DNA of 64,000 bases from Chrysopilus asiliformis (taxonomy: Eukaryota > Arthropoda > Insecta > Diptera > Rhagionidae): the NCBI GenBank assembly GCA_964034945.1, contig OZ035962.1:20617530-20681529 (forward strand). Direction: 5' to 3'. The notes under the pieces were generated by a model. It was not told where the DNA came from and made no database searches. It saw only the letters and a program-made list of their open reading frames with translations. Numbering within the stretch: the first letter of the stretch is position 1; each line of letters starts with the position of its first letter. Made by a program: the position numbers and the translations under genes. Shown in pieces: positions 1 to 10,760 of this stretch.

Positions 1-54
1 GTTAACTCTGACCGCTAGCTGGCTTACAGAAACCCCTGTAAGGTCAGAGTTAAC
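1..54. repeat. Short TTAA-type inverted repeat at the window edge
   Basis: GTTAACTCTGACC at 1-13 is the exact inverse complement of GGTCAGAGTTAAC at 42-54. Both ends carry TTAA, the target of piggyBac-type elements. The unit is either a 54-bp miniature or the right part of something that starts before the window. Confidence 0.45.
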
Positions 55-74
55 CTGACAAAAAGTTGACCTCA

Positions 75-545
75 ACATTTTTCTGAGTGTATCGAAAAAT
101 TTATGAAGATGAAATGTATTTAAAATATGATTTTACATAACTTATCTATACATCAAAATACAGTTGGACCACTCCTTCCACCCTCCCCCATACACATTGA
201 ATACTTTTTTTCTATTTTCTCGAAATGGTGAGTCGTATTGAAAAAATTATTAACCCTTTTTGGCTTAGTCTTGAGTTTCCATAATATCAATTTTGACTCC
301 TATGTGGTAACAATAAAGCTCAAAGTGGGCAAAAATGACCACCTGGGCAAAAATGGGTTAAGGTAAAATCTGCTTAGAATTGGATTTTATAGAACCGTTC
401 CAAACATCAAAATCCAATTGGACTACTCCTTTCCCCCTCTCCTATACAAATGGATTTTTTTAAATAAACATTTTGTTTGTCATAATATAGAGTATTTGAC
501 GATTGGCCCCTAGCAATTAGTAGCTTTTCTTATGTTTAATTTTGT
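75..545 (-). repeat. Family B (GACA-type) repeat, fragments without the GACA tract
   Basis: Two successive blocks share the recurring text of family B: a line resembling ATTTTACATAACT, then CATCAAAAT, then a pyrimidine-rich CCTCTCC run before 'atacaaatgga'. The right end (about 497-545) reads like the end of family A (…AGCTTTTCTTATGTTT), so A and B are related. Diverged and broken. Confidence 0.5.
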
Positions 546-2655
546 ACTACATTTGTGCGTGTTTTATTGGATTAAATCGCCCCTCCCCCCTCCAAATAAA
601 ATCCTAAGTGCGCCACTGCTTGTTGTCATATATGATATTACACAAATAATGCAATCAGAGAAACAAATGCAACCCCCCTGCATTCGATTCTGCCGGCGTC
701 CTTGTCATTAGTACCACCACCGAATGAGAGGAATCCGTTGCAAAATTCATTCGATGTTGGGAAAGCTTGGAAAATTCAAAACATTTTCAGTAGATTTCGG
801 TCCTTCAACAAGTAAAGACGCGAAATTGAAATAGGAAAACATTTCATAAAATTTGATCGATTTGAATGATTATTCTCCCCTATTTTTTCGATCTGAATCT
901 CAATTTCGAATGTGTAAATCAATTGTATGCCAATTTCGTCATAATTAAATGTTTTTGTTTTTGTTTTTCTTATAGTGGGAAAAAAATTTCAATTCCATGA
1001 ATGCAAATAATTGAATTTTTGAATAACATGTAATTTGAAAAAAAAAGTTCCATTAAATTTGTAATAAATATTTTGTGAGCAGTGTTGGTGTTTCTTTAAA
1101 ATTTATATCTTCCTGAATAAATTGCGTGTATTTAAATTTTGTTATATTAAATAAAAATGTTAGTAAAAGATCAAGTCAATTGGTGATTTTTGCCAAAAAT
1201 AAAATATAACCAGTCTAAATTTTTAAGCAGTAAAAATGGTAAAAATGGTGACAATATCATGTGCAGTGTAAGAAATAGTTCTTAAAATTTCATGAAACGA
1301 CGCAGACCGATTGAACGGATAAATAACTGCCCTTAAATGTATTTGATAGAATTGTTAAATTCTTAAAAGTTTTAAAATTAGTAAATTTTTGTACTAAGAC
1401 TTTTGATAGCTGAATCAACTGCATATAAGGATCATCGTTGACACCATATTAAAAAATAACAAGTAAATTAACTAATTATCTTTGTAATTATTTTATTTGG
1501 TTATTATTTACATTCTAACTGAATTTACTTTTCCTTAAATATTAGGAGTGTTGTTTATTCGCATAGTTCATCGATTGATAAACTCTTTTGATTTCAGTAG
1601 ACTCTTGAAATGCTGTTCTTGACCCTGTTTATTATTGGAAAACCGATATTGTGGTAGATTATCAACTTAGATTAAAAGTGAATTGATAAACTATACGGGA
1701 AATAATTTTTTTTTCGTCGTTTGTTAGTGTGTGACATGCACACTGGGAAACAACAAGTTGATAAGTTTCATTTATAGCGATCCGATTTTGCACTTAAGAG
1801 TACTACTAACAATATTGCTAAGTACATTGTACTGAAATATTTACACCATGAACGCTCACATCATTATTGCTAGTGTGTACTACTAACAATTAGGAGAAGT
1901 TTTCATCGGCTCGGAAAACTTTTCCACTTAAGTTAAAACCATAATGTTCCTTAATCAGACCCACAAAAAACCCCTAGACTTGACTTTCATGGTTTTATAG
2001 CGGTGGCGTCTTCTATTTAAGGTAATACATATATACGAACACGTATCCTCGTAATATCTTTGAAGTTGATATTTGAAGATGCCAACCTCATCAGAATAAT
2101 GTCCCTTTGGCCTTATGTGAGCCTAAAATCTATAGAAGTTTTAGGTCATATGGGTTATGCGAAAATCAATGAATGCTGAAAGAAACTAGGAAACATCAGC
2201 ATTCATCCATTTTTCTATTCATAAAAGTTCAAACCTAATAATTCATAGGTTCATTATGTTAGGGATGAAGCATATTATGCCATCCATATGTTTTCCTTTA
2301 GTGAAGTTAGTCGTTATACTCCTGTGGCTGGATAAAAAAACGTAGTATGCACAATAATCAAATATCTGAATGACATCATGTAACTCATATGCACGTAACC
2401 ATTCATAGGCTGAAACACTATCAAATTTCGGAAGATTTGGAAAAAAATACTTACTGAAAAACATCTCATGGCGCAACTTTAAAACAAATTATGTTGCAAC
2501 TTCGAAATTGCGAGGCTTTGATCTCAAAACATCTTTGAAATGTGTTCCCTAAATGGAATGATTTTAGACACGATGCCGACTGTTGTATTTGAAAAATATG
2601 AGACTTTATATTCTTTTTATTGATCGTGCGGAGAAAACAGTAGGAAATCTTTTTA
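546..2655. other. Unclassified AT-rich sequence
   Basis: No gene, RNA gene or bounded repeat was recognised. Short open frames here have no recognisable motif and the base composition of their surroundings. Confidence 0.4.
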
Positions 2656-2900
2656 AAAGCTTTTATTTACATTCTATACCAGATTTTACTGGGAGCCCAT
2701 TATTGATAAAAAGGCAACCAGGATAAAGTACAGTAAATTTTTCTTATTTCTCCCAGTAAATGAAATTTACTGCTCCACCCAGTAAATATTGGATTGTATT
2801 CCCAGTAAAATTCTTATACCGGAAAACTGGAAAGAACTGGAACAACAGTAATTTTTGCAGGGAGTCCTAGTAAAATTTACTGGGATCATAGTCAAATTTC
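2656..2900. repeat. Left end of the CAGTAAA-dyad element family
   Basis: It starts TACATTCTATACCAGATT, close to the inverse complement of the right end at 5435-5454 (…CTGGTTTAGAGTGTA). It then carries repeated CCCAGTAAA / TTTACTGGG dyads. A copy of the same left end lies at 12101-12190. The body is interrupted by family D (2994-3294) and the inner element (3324-5044). Confidence 0.55.
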
Positions 2901-2993
2901 AAAAATCTCTCAGATAGATGCTTTTTGATATTTTTGAAGCATTTGAATGGTTTTGGCAACATTTTTTTTTTTCAAACCTAATTTTTATTTTTT

Positions 2994-3294
2994 ACTAGCT
3001 TGCATACCCGTCGTTGCCGGGTTAAGGTTTTTGAAATTTTTTTTATGGTCTATGTTGGAGCTAAACTTCAGACCAATCGGCTCGGTAGTTTCCCCGCGAA
3101 AAGGTAATATAGAGGAAGAGCTAAGTTTCGAGAGCACTTTACCCCCTCCCTTTACTCCCCCACCCCTCGCGCTACTTTTCCGTATGCCTATGTTGGAACC
3201 AGAACTACCACAGACACTCATGCCAAATTTCAAGTCAATCGGTTCAGCCGTTTTTGCGTGAAAGAGGAACAGACAGACAGATACCAACATGATT
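2994..3294 (+). repeat. Family D repeat (ACTAGCTTGC…GACAGACAGA), two-module copy
   Basis: It begins ACTAGCTTGCATACCCG and ends in a GACAGACAGA tract after AAATTTCAAGTCAATCGG. A longer three-module relative lies at 21710-22195. I recall similarly styled interspersed repeats with a GACA or CAAA tail in arthropod genomes, but cannot name the class; no reverse transcriptase or transposase frame is present. Confidence 0.6.
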
Positions 3295-3804
3295 AATTTT
3301 TTTTTGTTTTTATTATTTTATTTTACACTCTAATTCTTTTTTTGCTGGGATCCCAGTAAAAACTCAGTCACTGGGAACCCAGTAAAATTTCCCAGTAAAT
3401 TGAATTTACTATTTGCTCCCAGTAAAAGTGACGTTTTTATCTTCGAACAAATTCCAATCTGGAAAGATGGAAAATACTCGGAATCACAGTAAATTTCACT
3501 GGGGTGGCAGTAAATTTCGAGGTTATTTTTACTCGGACCCCGGTGGGATTTTATTGGGAGGTCCGAGTAAACTTTACTGGGCCGACAGTAAATCTCGAGA
3601 TTTCTGTTACTAGGACCCCAGTAAATTTTATTGGGATGTCCAACCGAAAAGCCTGCAAAAAAAAACATTATGCTAATAAAATAATTAAAAAAACCATCAT
3701 TACACATCAACTCAAATTAATGATTTATTGCTGACCCGAATTTTTTTTAACAATATTTAACTGATTACAGAGTTTTGAGACTTTTGGCGCTATAATGGGC
3801 CTTT

Positions 3805-4262
3805 TCATAAAAAAAAGTAATTTTCTAAAAAATTGAAAAATTGGTTGTTTGTTGGCTCGTACTCTAACCCAAACACGTAGTGGCTTTGCAACATGATGCT
3901 AACGGTATGAAGAAGGCGATTTTTTCCTAGGAAAATACGATTGTTTTCAATAATCATATAAAAAGTTCCGCCCAACTGTAGAGTTCCCTGAAGAATGAGG
4001 TACGGCTGCGGATTATCCTGGTGTGACACGATATTTGGAATGTCTTCTTCTTTCTGAAAAAGAATTAAGTAAAAACAAATTTTGAATTGAACCATAAATG
4101 TAGCTTCTTTAATACCTTAAAAAATTAGTATCGCTAACAGTGAACTTCATAAAAAAGAAATTTAAGGAATTACTTACCGGAAAATTTCTGGATGAATTCT
4201 TCTTGTACTCCTTCGGTTCTCAAAAATCTGGCCAATTCCGCAACTTCACTTGTAGAGCACAT
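3805..4262 (-). CDS. Predicted two-exon gene, 131 aa, SAM-like N-terminus (element-borne)
   Basis: Read on the minus strand. Exon 1 runs 4262-4178 (ATG, 28 codons plus one base) and stops at a GTAAGT donor. A 62-bp intron (4177-4116) carries TACTAAT and ends in the less usual acceptor AAG. Exon 2 runs 4115-3805, with matching phase 1 and a TGA stop. An AATAAA lies about 80 nt downstream (3723-3728 complement). Exon 1 reads EVAELARFLRTEGVQEEFI, the helix pattern of the start of a SAM domain. Exon 2 contains NPQPYLILQGT and SHYVFGLEYEP, a layout (PY-L--G, then an aromatic-rich FGLEY stretch and a final FLENYFF) I associate from memory with the C-terminal domain of uncharacterised, repeat-borne animal proteins; this is not verified. 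The middle (residues 30-50) is hydrophobic and may be retained intron. It could be a decayed gene fragment. The function is unknown. Confidence 0.4.
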
Positions 4263-4337
4263 TATATAGAATGAGTCACTTGACTGGTCTCACCGACTTT
4301 CACTGAAATACTGATGCTGAATCTTGCACTTGCCGGT

Positions 4338-4460
4338 TTAACTAAAACTCCCAGTAAAATTTCATGGGATGACAGTAAAATTTACTGGGATGACAGTAAA
4401 ATTTACTGGGATGACAGTAAAATTTACTGGGATCCCATAAAAATTTACTGGGGCTCCCAG
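4338..4460. repeat. Tandem array of 21-bp CAGTAAAATTTACTG palindromes
   Basis: The unit ATGACAGTAAAATTTACTGGG is repeated about four to five times with few changes. Each unit is itself a dyad (CAGTAAA / TTTACTG), so the array can fold as serial hairpins. It lies just upstream of the predicted gene on the minus strand. Confidence 0.75.
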
Positions 4461-5076
4461 TAATATTTAATATTTAAACGAACTTTTTTTAGGGTGGCCA
4501 GTGGTACTTATTTTTGAAAAATTTAAACTTTTATTTTTAAATTTTTTTCAGTTAAAATCGATTATTTTCCGAAAAATATGAAATTACCATATTCGTGACA
4601 TTATAAAGTTAGTACTTAGGGGCCAATTTGAAGCTTTAAAGGTCCCAAATAACCAAAAATATAACAAAACCTTGACATTTGAAAGTTTTTTCTTTACAAA
4701 TATTTCGAAACAGCCATCTTTAAGCAACATTTATCATTTTATATAAATTTTATTGTTTATATATTGTTGGTATCCCAGAAAGGTCTAAAATCACTAATTA
4801 ATTTGTTCTTCGATTTAGAAGTTGGCAGCCCTAGCTTGAGTGAAATGTATCAATCAATTTAATGGGACTTTACTCGGAACCCCAGTAATTTCGAAAAAAT
4901 GTGGGAAAATTAGTGGAAATATTGGAATCTGAGAAAATTACTGGGCGAGACAGTAAAGTTCAATTTACTCTAAAATCCCAGCAATTTTTTGCCGATTCCC
5001 AGCGAAATTTTTACTGGGAAAAGAGCCTCAGGAATTAGAGTGTACATGAAAGTGTTGTGTTTGAAAAATCTTTTAC

Positions 5077-5132
5077 CACTGTCGGGCTCGAACCCGAGAC
5101 CTCTTCACTTACCGCCGGACTATGGAAACCAA
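5077..5132 (-). other. tRNA-like (pol III B-box) remnant
   Basis: On the minus strand, 5095-5084 reads GGGTTCGAGCCC, a perfect T-arm/B-box, preceded by TAGTCCGGCGGTAAG. No acceptor stem, anticodon arm or clear A-box could be paired. This is a tRNA-derived repeat remnant rather than a tRNA gene. Confidence 0.35.
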
Positions 5133-5239
5133 TTGAAAAATGGATTCTAAATGTTAATGGCCTTTACTGGGGTGAAACGATGACCAATTAGTGAGATGGA
5201 ACAAAATCAGGTAAAATTTTTGGAAAACGGGAAAATATA

Positions 5240-5454
5240 AAATACTGAGAAGAAATCAGTGATTTCCCAGTAAAAATCTACTGTATTATCAGTTAAAAAT
5301 TACTGTGTTTCAGTAAATTTTACCGTAGTTCAGTAAATTTTACTGGGAAAACAGTAAAAAAAGAATATTTGCTGTTTTTCCCAGTAAAATCGCAGTAAAA
5401 CTTCGCTGGGAAATTTACAGGAAAAAGAGCGTCTGGTTTAGAGTGTAGCTTGTT
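5240..5454. repeat. Right end of the CAGTAAA-dyad element family
   Basis: It carries TTTACTGGGAAAACAGTAAA dyads and closes with GCGTCTGGTTTAGAGTGTA. The same block recurs at 41549-41695, so it is a mobile unit and not a local duplication. Confidence 0.6.
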
Positions 5455-5755
5455 TTCTTTTGTTAGACTGTCGTCTGTCTGTCGGTGTCAAATCTTATAA
5501 CTCACTCGATTGACTTGAAATTTTGCACGTGACTCCGGTGACAATACAATATTTTGTCATTGTAAGGGTGATGGAAGGTCCTGCCACGATATTACTCAAA
5601 AATTCTAAAAAAACCTTGTCTAAGGGTTTTTGGGGTCGCTGAATAGTAATCTGACGTTAAGAAGACTATAAGGATAAGGGAAGGTCCTGTAAGGATAACG
5701 TGACCAGCATTTTCATTAAATTTTCCGGAAAAATTATTTTTTTTAATGTTTTATT
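5455..5755 (-). repeat. Family O (GACA-type) repeat
   Basis: A CTGTCTGTC tract, then GACTTGAAATTTTGCACG, then the line GAAGGTCCTGTAAGGATAA. Relatives are at about 43990-44345 and 46378-46850. No coding frame. Confidence 0.5.
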
Positions 5756-5760
5756 ATTTT

Positions 5761-5939
5761 TATACCCGTATGGTGAAACCAAAGGGTATATTAACTTTGC
5801 CTTACCGTTTGTAACGCCAAGATCCCGTCATCGCACAAAAAAATGTATTACACCAGTGTGTTTAGAATGATAAAAATATTTAATTTCTGCATGTCCGTCC
5901 GTCTGTCTGTCTGTCCGTCCGTCTGTCTGTCTGTCTGTC

Positions 5940-5970
<31 letters not shown>

Positions 5971-6356
5971 GGCGCGGATTGCGGGCGCACGGTTTGAGCT
6001 AGAGACTTGAAATTTGGCACAGGTCCATTTTTCGTAAAATTCGAGGCTAAGTTCGTTAATGGGCAAAAATGGACCATTAGGGGGGGTACCCCCCATACGA
6101 ACGAAATCGTTTTTTGTGAATATCTCAAAAACAGTGCATCTTATCAAAAAAGTCCAAGAACAAAAGTTATTTAGGATATGATTCTACATAAAACTCCCAT
6201 ACATCAAAATCCGATTGGAATAAATTTAAAAAAATCTTATTGGAAAGTTTGACTTCAAAGTGGAATTTTGTTATAACTGTTCGAATTTTGATACGAATAT
6301 CACCATACGGGTCTCCAATGATTGCCAGATTGGCAATTATAGCTTTTGTTATGTTT
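5761..6356 (-). repeat. Family A repeat, one-ended copy
   Basis: It opens with the family A terminus TATACCCGTATGGTGAAACC, carries the CTGTCTGTCCGTC tract and the GGGGGGTACCCCCC palindrome, and ends at AATTATAGCTTTTGTTATG without the second terminus. Frames over it give Thr-Asp-Arg-Gln runs, which reflect the tetranucleotide tract and not a protein. Confidence 0.7.
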
Positions 6357-6954
6357 TATTTAGTGTTTTATTATTTTTTATTTAATATTTTATTATTTCT
6401 GATATATTTTTTAAAATTAATATTTTGTTTTTTTTAACTGACGTTATATTTTAAATTATAATGATTCTTTACCAGAGAAGTCACTGATATAATACTTCTA
6501 ACGATATAGTCTTCATAGACACATACAAACTAATATAATGTATGTAGCCAAAGATTTCAAGGTTAAGGGAAAGAAAACGTTTTTGGGTTAATAGGAAATG
6601 AATTATGGTCTTTAACTTTCTTTACATCTCAGTCGTAGGTCAAGCAGTCTCTAATAACTTAAATGGATGGATGGATACTCTCGTACATAAATCCATAGGA
6701 ATATAAAACTTGACATCTACATATGACTTCTTAATTTTCCTGAAAATACTAGGTCAAGTGGAAATGTTAATTTACTTTGATGGTATGTTAATTACAAGAT
6801 AACTTCAATGTAAAAAAGGGTATATAAGACTGTTCTTAAAAGAAGCGAAGATAATTTATCATATTGCTTTCTGATTTTTGTCCACAGATAAAAAACAACT
6901 AAAAGGCGTTTCTGTTGAAACCGATATTTTTGGTAATAAATTACCATCCTCTGT
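6357..6954. other. Unclassified AT-rich sequence
   Basis: No gene or bounded repeat seen. A TATATAAG at about 6821 resembles a core promoter but has no supported transcript next to it. Confidence 0.35.
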
Positions 6955-7490
6955 GTAGCTATAGAAGGAAAAAATTGTAGCCATGACGGTTACCGACTCA
7001 AGAAGGGGTGCGAATAGAAACTTCCTGATAAATACAAAATCCGTTTCAGGAAAAATGATGAGAATGTCCGTGCATCTGTCTGTCGATCTGTCCGATACGT
7101 ATCTTAAATAACTTATTTTTCATTTTTTTAAACTTAGTATAACTTAGTTTTCCATCAACTTTTGGAAAAGTTATATACATTTTTTTTTGAAAAAATACAG
7201 TTTTTTAAGAATTTTTCGGAAATAATACGGTTTTGAGAAAAAAATGCATATAACTATGGTGACCATACGTCCTGGAATGTCCGAGACAGTCCCGGATTTA
7301 GGCATGTAGTCGCGGCGTCCAGGAAACTAAACTTTTGTCTCTGAATTATGTAATATAGTGTGGTATTTCCATAAACACTAAAAAAATTGAACTGGAAATC
7401 TAAATAGGTTTGCCTGCATCGCGGTTTAATATTTTTCCCGAATTTAAATATTGCTGAGGAAAGTTTTGTGCTGATCCCAACAGATATTTA
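6955..7490 (+). repeat. Family C (GACA-type) repeat interrupted by family P
   Basis: The 5' part (TCCGTTTCAGG, then GTCCGTGCATCTGTCTGTC, then acgtatcttaaataac) and the 3' end (GCTGAGGAAAGTTTTGTG) match other family C copies. Between them lies family P text, CATACGTCCTGGAATGTCC (7264-7335). Confidence 0.55.
7253..7340 (+). repeat. Family P repeat (CATACGTCCYGGA…CCCGGATTTAG)
   Basis: Related blocks are at 16738-16855, 38984-39065 and (inverted, ending GCCACCCTA) 56160-56222. They share two TCCCGGA-type motifs. Class unknown. Confidence 0.45.
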
Positions 7491-8790
7491 GGTTTCAGTT
7501 TTTAAACACTTTTGACCCGATTAGGTTTCAATAAAAAACAGAAATTTTTCTTGCTCAAAAAACAATAATTCAGTAAGATATTATTAAGAATCTTGACGTT
7601 GAATTTTGCCTTGATTCAATTGAAACTTTAAAAAAAAAACGTTTCTTATATCCATTATCCTTCCTGTGAATTGTACAAAGTGTAGACACCTATATTAATT
7701 GAGATCTTTAATTATGAAAGAAAGTAAACACAGCTGTTTCACTGTTTATATATGAAGGAAATTCAAGTAATAAATGAATGCGACAGGCTTGATTACTAGC
7801 TTACTATTAGTAACTCAATAAACCTTTCACTTTAAGACAGAAAATTGTTGGAAGTTGAGTAAATAAATAAATTGCTTTGAGTCAAATGATCAATAAAATT
7901 TCGAATTCTCAGGCGAATTTCTATTACATCCTTTTTTCCTATATATCCTTAGATGTGAAAATTTTGTTTCCGACTTGAAGGTATGGTGATATGTTGATTT
8001 ATATGGGGTTCCTCTTCCATATGAAACGAACGAATTGGAAGTGAATTTTTCACATGATATTGCCGCATATTCATGGTTGTTCTATGTCGCTAGAATAAGT
8101 AATCTCCAATCGCTATTAAACTTGAAAGGCAATTTGTTCAACAACTTTACTTTTCTGTTGGTTTTTTATTCCTCAAAGTGTCTCTTATGGAACAGAAATA
8201 AGGAAACAAAATTTATGTCTCCTTTGAGTACAATAAATATCGGGATTTTTGTTTGCCAACTGTCACAAACGATCGACTGTGTATAAAATAGGTAAATGTT
8301 GCATGCTCGAAGCTATTCGTTGCTTATAAACATTCATGATATTCTCTAATATACTACATGTTCATTGCGTGATGTGAATATATCAGGTGTGTGTTAATAA
8401 AAATAGGTGGAGGTTAAAGTCATTATTCACACCCCAATGATGGAAGTTTAGATTTTTTTTTATTTAATCATTACTTCTAGTATTACAATTCAATCAAAGT
8501 TTAACTAAAGATATCATTCGGGGGAGAAAAATTCGAATTTTACGAAAGAAAAAAAGGAATACTTCTCTTATGGTTCCAGATACGTATTTATTATGGTTCC
8601 AGATACGTATTTATTATTGTAAAAAAATTTGTGAAGGTACATTTTCGAACACAACAGATAAATTATTTGCTTGAGTTCAAAATATTACAGTTGGAATGGA
8701 CATAGTCGGGTAACTATACTGAAACGGCCCTTGGGTCGAAAATTAAATGTTTTAACACGTTTAGTATACTTTCGTACTAGAAATTATTGT
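7491..8790. other. Unclassified AT-rich sequence with one tandem duplication
   Basis: No gene seen. At 8568-8613 a 23-bp unit (TTATGGTTCCAGATACGTA…) is exactly duplicated in tandem. Confidence 0.4.
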
Positions 8791-8794
8791 GCAA

Positions 8795-8960
8795 ATCAGA
8801 CCATTCTTTTCTACCTCCTTCATACAAACGGAACAGTTTTCTGCCATTTCCTTAAAAACGGCTGGTTACATCGAAAAATTTATAAAGAAAAAATGTGTTT
8901 AGAATAAGATTTTACATAACTCTTTCTTACATAAAAATCCAATCGAACCGCACCAGTTTT
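8795..8960 (-). repeat. Family B fragment
   Basis: Carries the family B phrases CTTCATACAAACGGAAC and GATTTTACATAACTC. The rest is missing. Confidence 0.4.
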
Positions 8961-9097
8961 TTGCATTTGAAAGCTGGTATCGTCCCACAAGCCGAGAAAA
9001 AATTGGTCGTATGGATAAAATCGTTGTTAAATTAACAAAATTTTGGTCCTTTATCAGCCAACAATGTGTTCAATGTGTTCCCCCAATGTGTTCATCT

Positions 9098-9181
9098 AAT
9101 GTGTTCCTCCCGAACTATAACCTGCAGAAGTTCAAGGAGAACATTAACCGACATGTCCTTTCGTTCTTCCGACCATCTTGA
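9098..9181 (+). pseudogene. C-terminal remnant of a non-LTR retrotransposon ORF
   Basis: Translates to a peptide ending NRHVLSFFRPS and a stop, preceded by YNLQKFKEN. The same C-terminus is preserved at 58011-58115, where it is preceded by FWNDLP. This is the 'WN-LP…L--FK' layout at the end of LINE reverse transcriptases (jockey/CR1-like groups). A short 3' UTR follows (to about 9228) and runs into A-rich sequence. Only the last 27 residues survive, as expected for a 5'-truncated insertion. Confidence 0.6.
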
Positions 9182-9239
9182 GCGGTGCTTCGGCATTAAA
9201 GGGTCTTTCCCTAAGCTCTGGCTGAAACTATAAAAAAAT

Positions 9240-9620
9240 TTTTTTTGTTAAATTAACGAAGGGAAATTTATTCCATAGTAAATGAAAAAATTTTCATATG
9301 GATAAAATCATCGTAAAATTAACAAAATTTTTGTTAAAATCACGAAAAATTGTCAATTGGAACAAATATGTTTGAACGGAAATCTTTGTTTAAAAAAAAT
9401 TGTTATTGTAATAAAAAATACACTTATAAAAGATATTTTGTTTAATCAATAAAACAATTGTGAAATTAACAATGCCTAATTTGTCAAAATGACAAAAAAT
9501 TGTTATAAATATTTACAAGTTTTTGTTTTTCAATAATTCTTTTATCAATTTAACAAAAAAAATTCTTGAGATTTAAAACACATTTTGCCATTGGAAAGAG
9601 GTTTTTGTTATTATTTTTTT
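9240..9620. other. AT-rich low-complexity block
   Basis: Dominated by GTTAAATTAACAAAATTTT-like phrases. No gene. Confidence 0.35.
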
Positions 9621-9625
9621 GAGTA

Positions 9626-10564
9626 GGGTCGGGTAGGGTTAAGTGGTCCGTAGGGAGAAGTGGTCCACCACCATTTTTGTTAGCAATAGTGACATTAGAA
9701 CAGAATATGCAACTCTCATCGGTTGCTCTTGATGACAGCTTGTTTTTTATTAGTCATTGAAGTGTGCAAACGTATATTTACTCACTCTCACAGACCAATG
9801 CCAAAAAAAAAACATTGTGAAAAGTTTTCGCAAGTATTCACATTCAACAACATTTTGACGAATTCTTCATCAATTTCAATAAGCTAATTAATCTAAAATG
9901 TTGTTTACATTATGAACTTTGTAAATCCACCGAATTTCTGCACTTTTTTCCACAATTGTTGAAGCAGCGTCATTCCGCGGTAAATAGCGTCGATAGGGAG
10001 AAGTGGTCCACGTTTGGTAGGGTGAAGTGACCCACCTTGTCAGTGTCATATTTCGTGTTTTCAAATTTTTTTTATGAGTTATTTTGAGTGTTTCAAATCG
10101 TGGCCAAAAATCGATGCGAAGCTCGGTTATAACTTCTCCCGAAAATCGAGCTGAATTAGAGTACCAGAAAAAGCCACAGGAAAACGACGCTTAACAACTA
10201 CACCGAAGAAACCAACACCAAAACAGACCAAACGCTCATTCGTTACTTTCGATTAAACCATATTTTCGATCAAACTTTATGATTATACTTTTATTTGTCA
10301 TTTATTTTTATGTTTATGCGATTTCTGGAAAATTTTTGAGGGTGGACCACTTCTCCCTACCATTTTGAAAAACTCGAAAAATCAAAGCTTCCGATAAATG
10401 CCTAAAAATTGAATTTAATGTCAAAAAGTTGGCAATCTGTGAATGCAGAAAGTTAGCTTAGGTCCTGCGCTTGCGATTTGACTATCTTATCATGCAAAAA
10501 TTCCAATTTTTGACCATTTTATGGCCAATAATAAAAACGTGGACCACTTCACCCTACCTGACCC
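9626..10564. mobile_element. 939-bp TA-flanked inverted-repeat element (GTAGGG/AAGTGGTCC motif)
   Basis: The left end GGGTCGGGTAGGGTTAAG and the inverse of the right end GGGTCAGGTAGGGTGAAG agree at 16 of 18 bases. Both ends are flanked by TA (9624-9625 and 10565-10566), as in the Tc1/mariner/pogo superfamily. A motif like GGTAGGGNGAAGTGGTCCAC recurs inside (about 9650, 10015 and, inverted, 10340). The interior has no open transposase, so it is non-autonomous. Confidence 0.6.
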
Positions 10565-10569
10565 TACAT

Positions 10570-10760
10570 AAAACTCTGTGTGAACCCTTCTCGAGGAAAT
10601 CGCAAAACAAATTTTCCATTTGAATGGTAGAGGGAGGAAGGGGTGGTTCAATTTTTTCCATTTTCGGAAGATGTTTATCTATCTTGTTTCTTGCCAAATT
10701 TCAACTTTCTACACCAATTAGTTTCCGAGTTTTTCAATGTTTTTGTGTAATAAAATTCAA
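10570..10760 (+). repeat. Family B fragment
   Basis: Reads GAGGAAATCGCAAAAC, then a GAGGGAGGAAGGGGTGG run and a degraded 'aaatttcaactttct' phrase. It matches the part of family B just before its GACA tract. Confidence 0.4.

Larger units (their letters stand above)
3324..5044. mobile_element. TIR-bounded CAGTAAA-dyad element with an internal spliced gene
   Basis: TACACTCTAATTC at 3324-3336 and GAATTAGAGTGTA at 5032-5044 are perfect 13-bp terminal inverted repeats. The subterminal zones (about 3345-3640, 4338-4460 and 4860-5015) are filled with CAGTAAA/TTTACTG dyads, which resemble arrays of subterminal protein-binding motifs. The central part holds the minus-strand gene at 3805-4262. No target duplication was resolved and no transposase was recognised, so the class is open. 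It sits inside another member of the same family (ends at about 2656 and 5454). Confidence 0.55.

Noticed and set aside
3805..4095. Single-exon reading of the element-borne gene from the ATG at 4095
   Set aside because: The frame continues upstream to an acceptor and joins in phase with the exon at 4178-4262, so this ATG is internal in the preferred model.
4338..4460. CRISPR-like array
   Set aside because: No spacers, units are palindromes of one element family, and the genome is eukaryotic.
5848..6147. Frames with Thr-Asp-Arg-Gln runs in families A and B (also near 23017, 32639, 43240 and 53739)
   Set aside because: The runs are the translation of GACAGACA/GACGGACA tracts and occur in several frames at once; the copies differ by indels that break any shared frame.
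6815..6835. TATATAAG as a core promoter
   Set aside because: No gene or transcript start follows; such strings are expected by chance in this composition.
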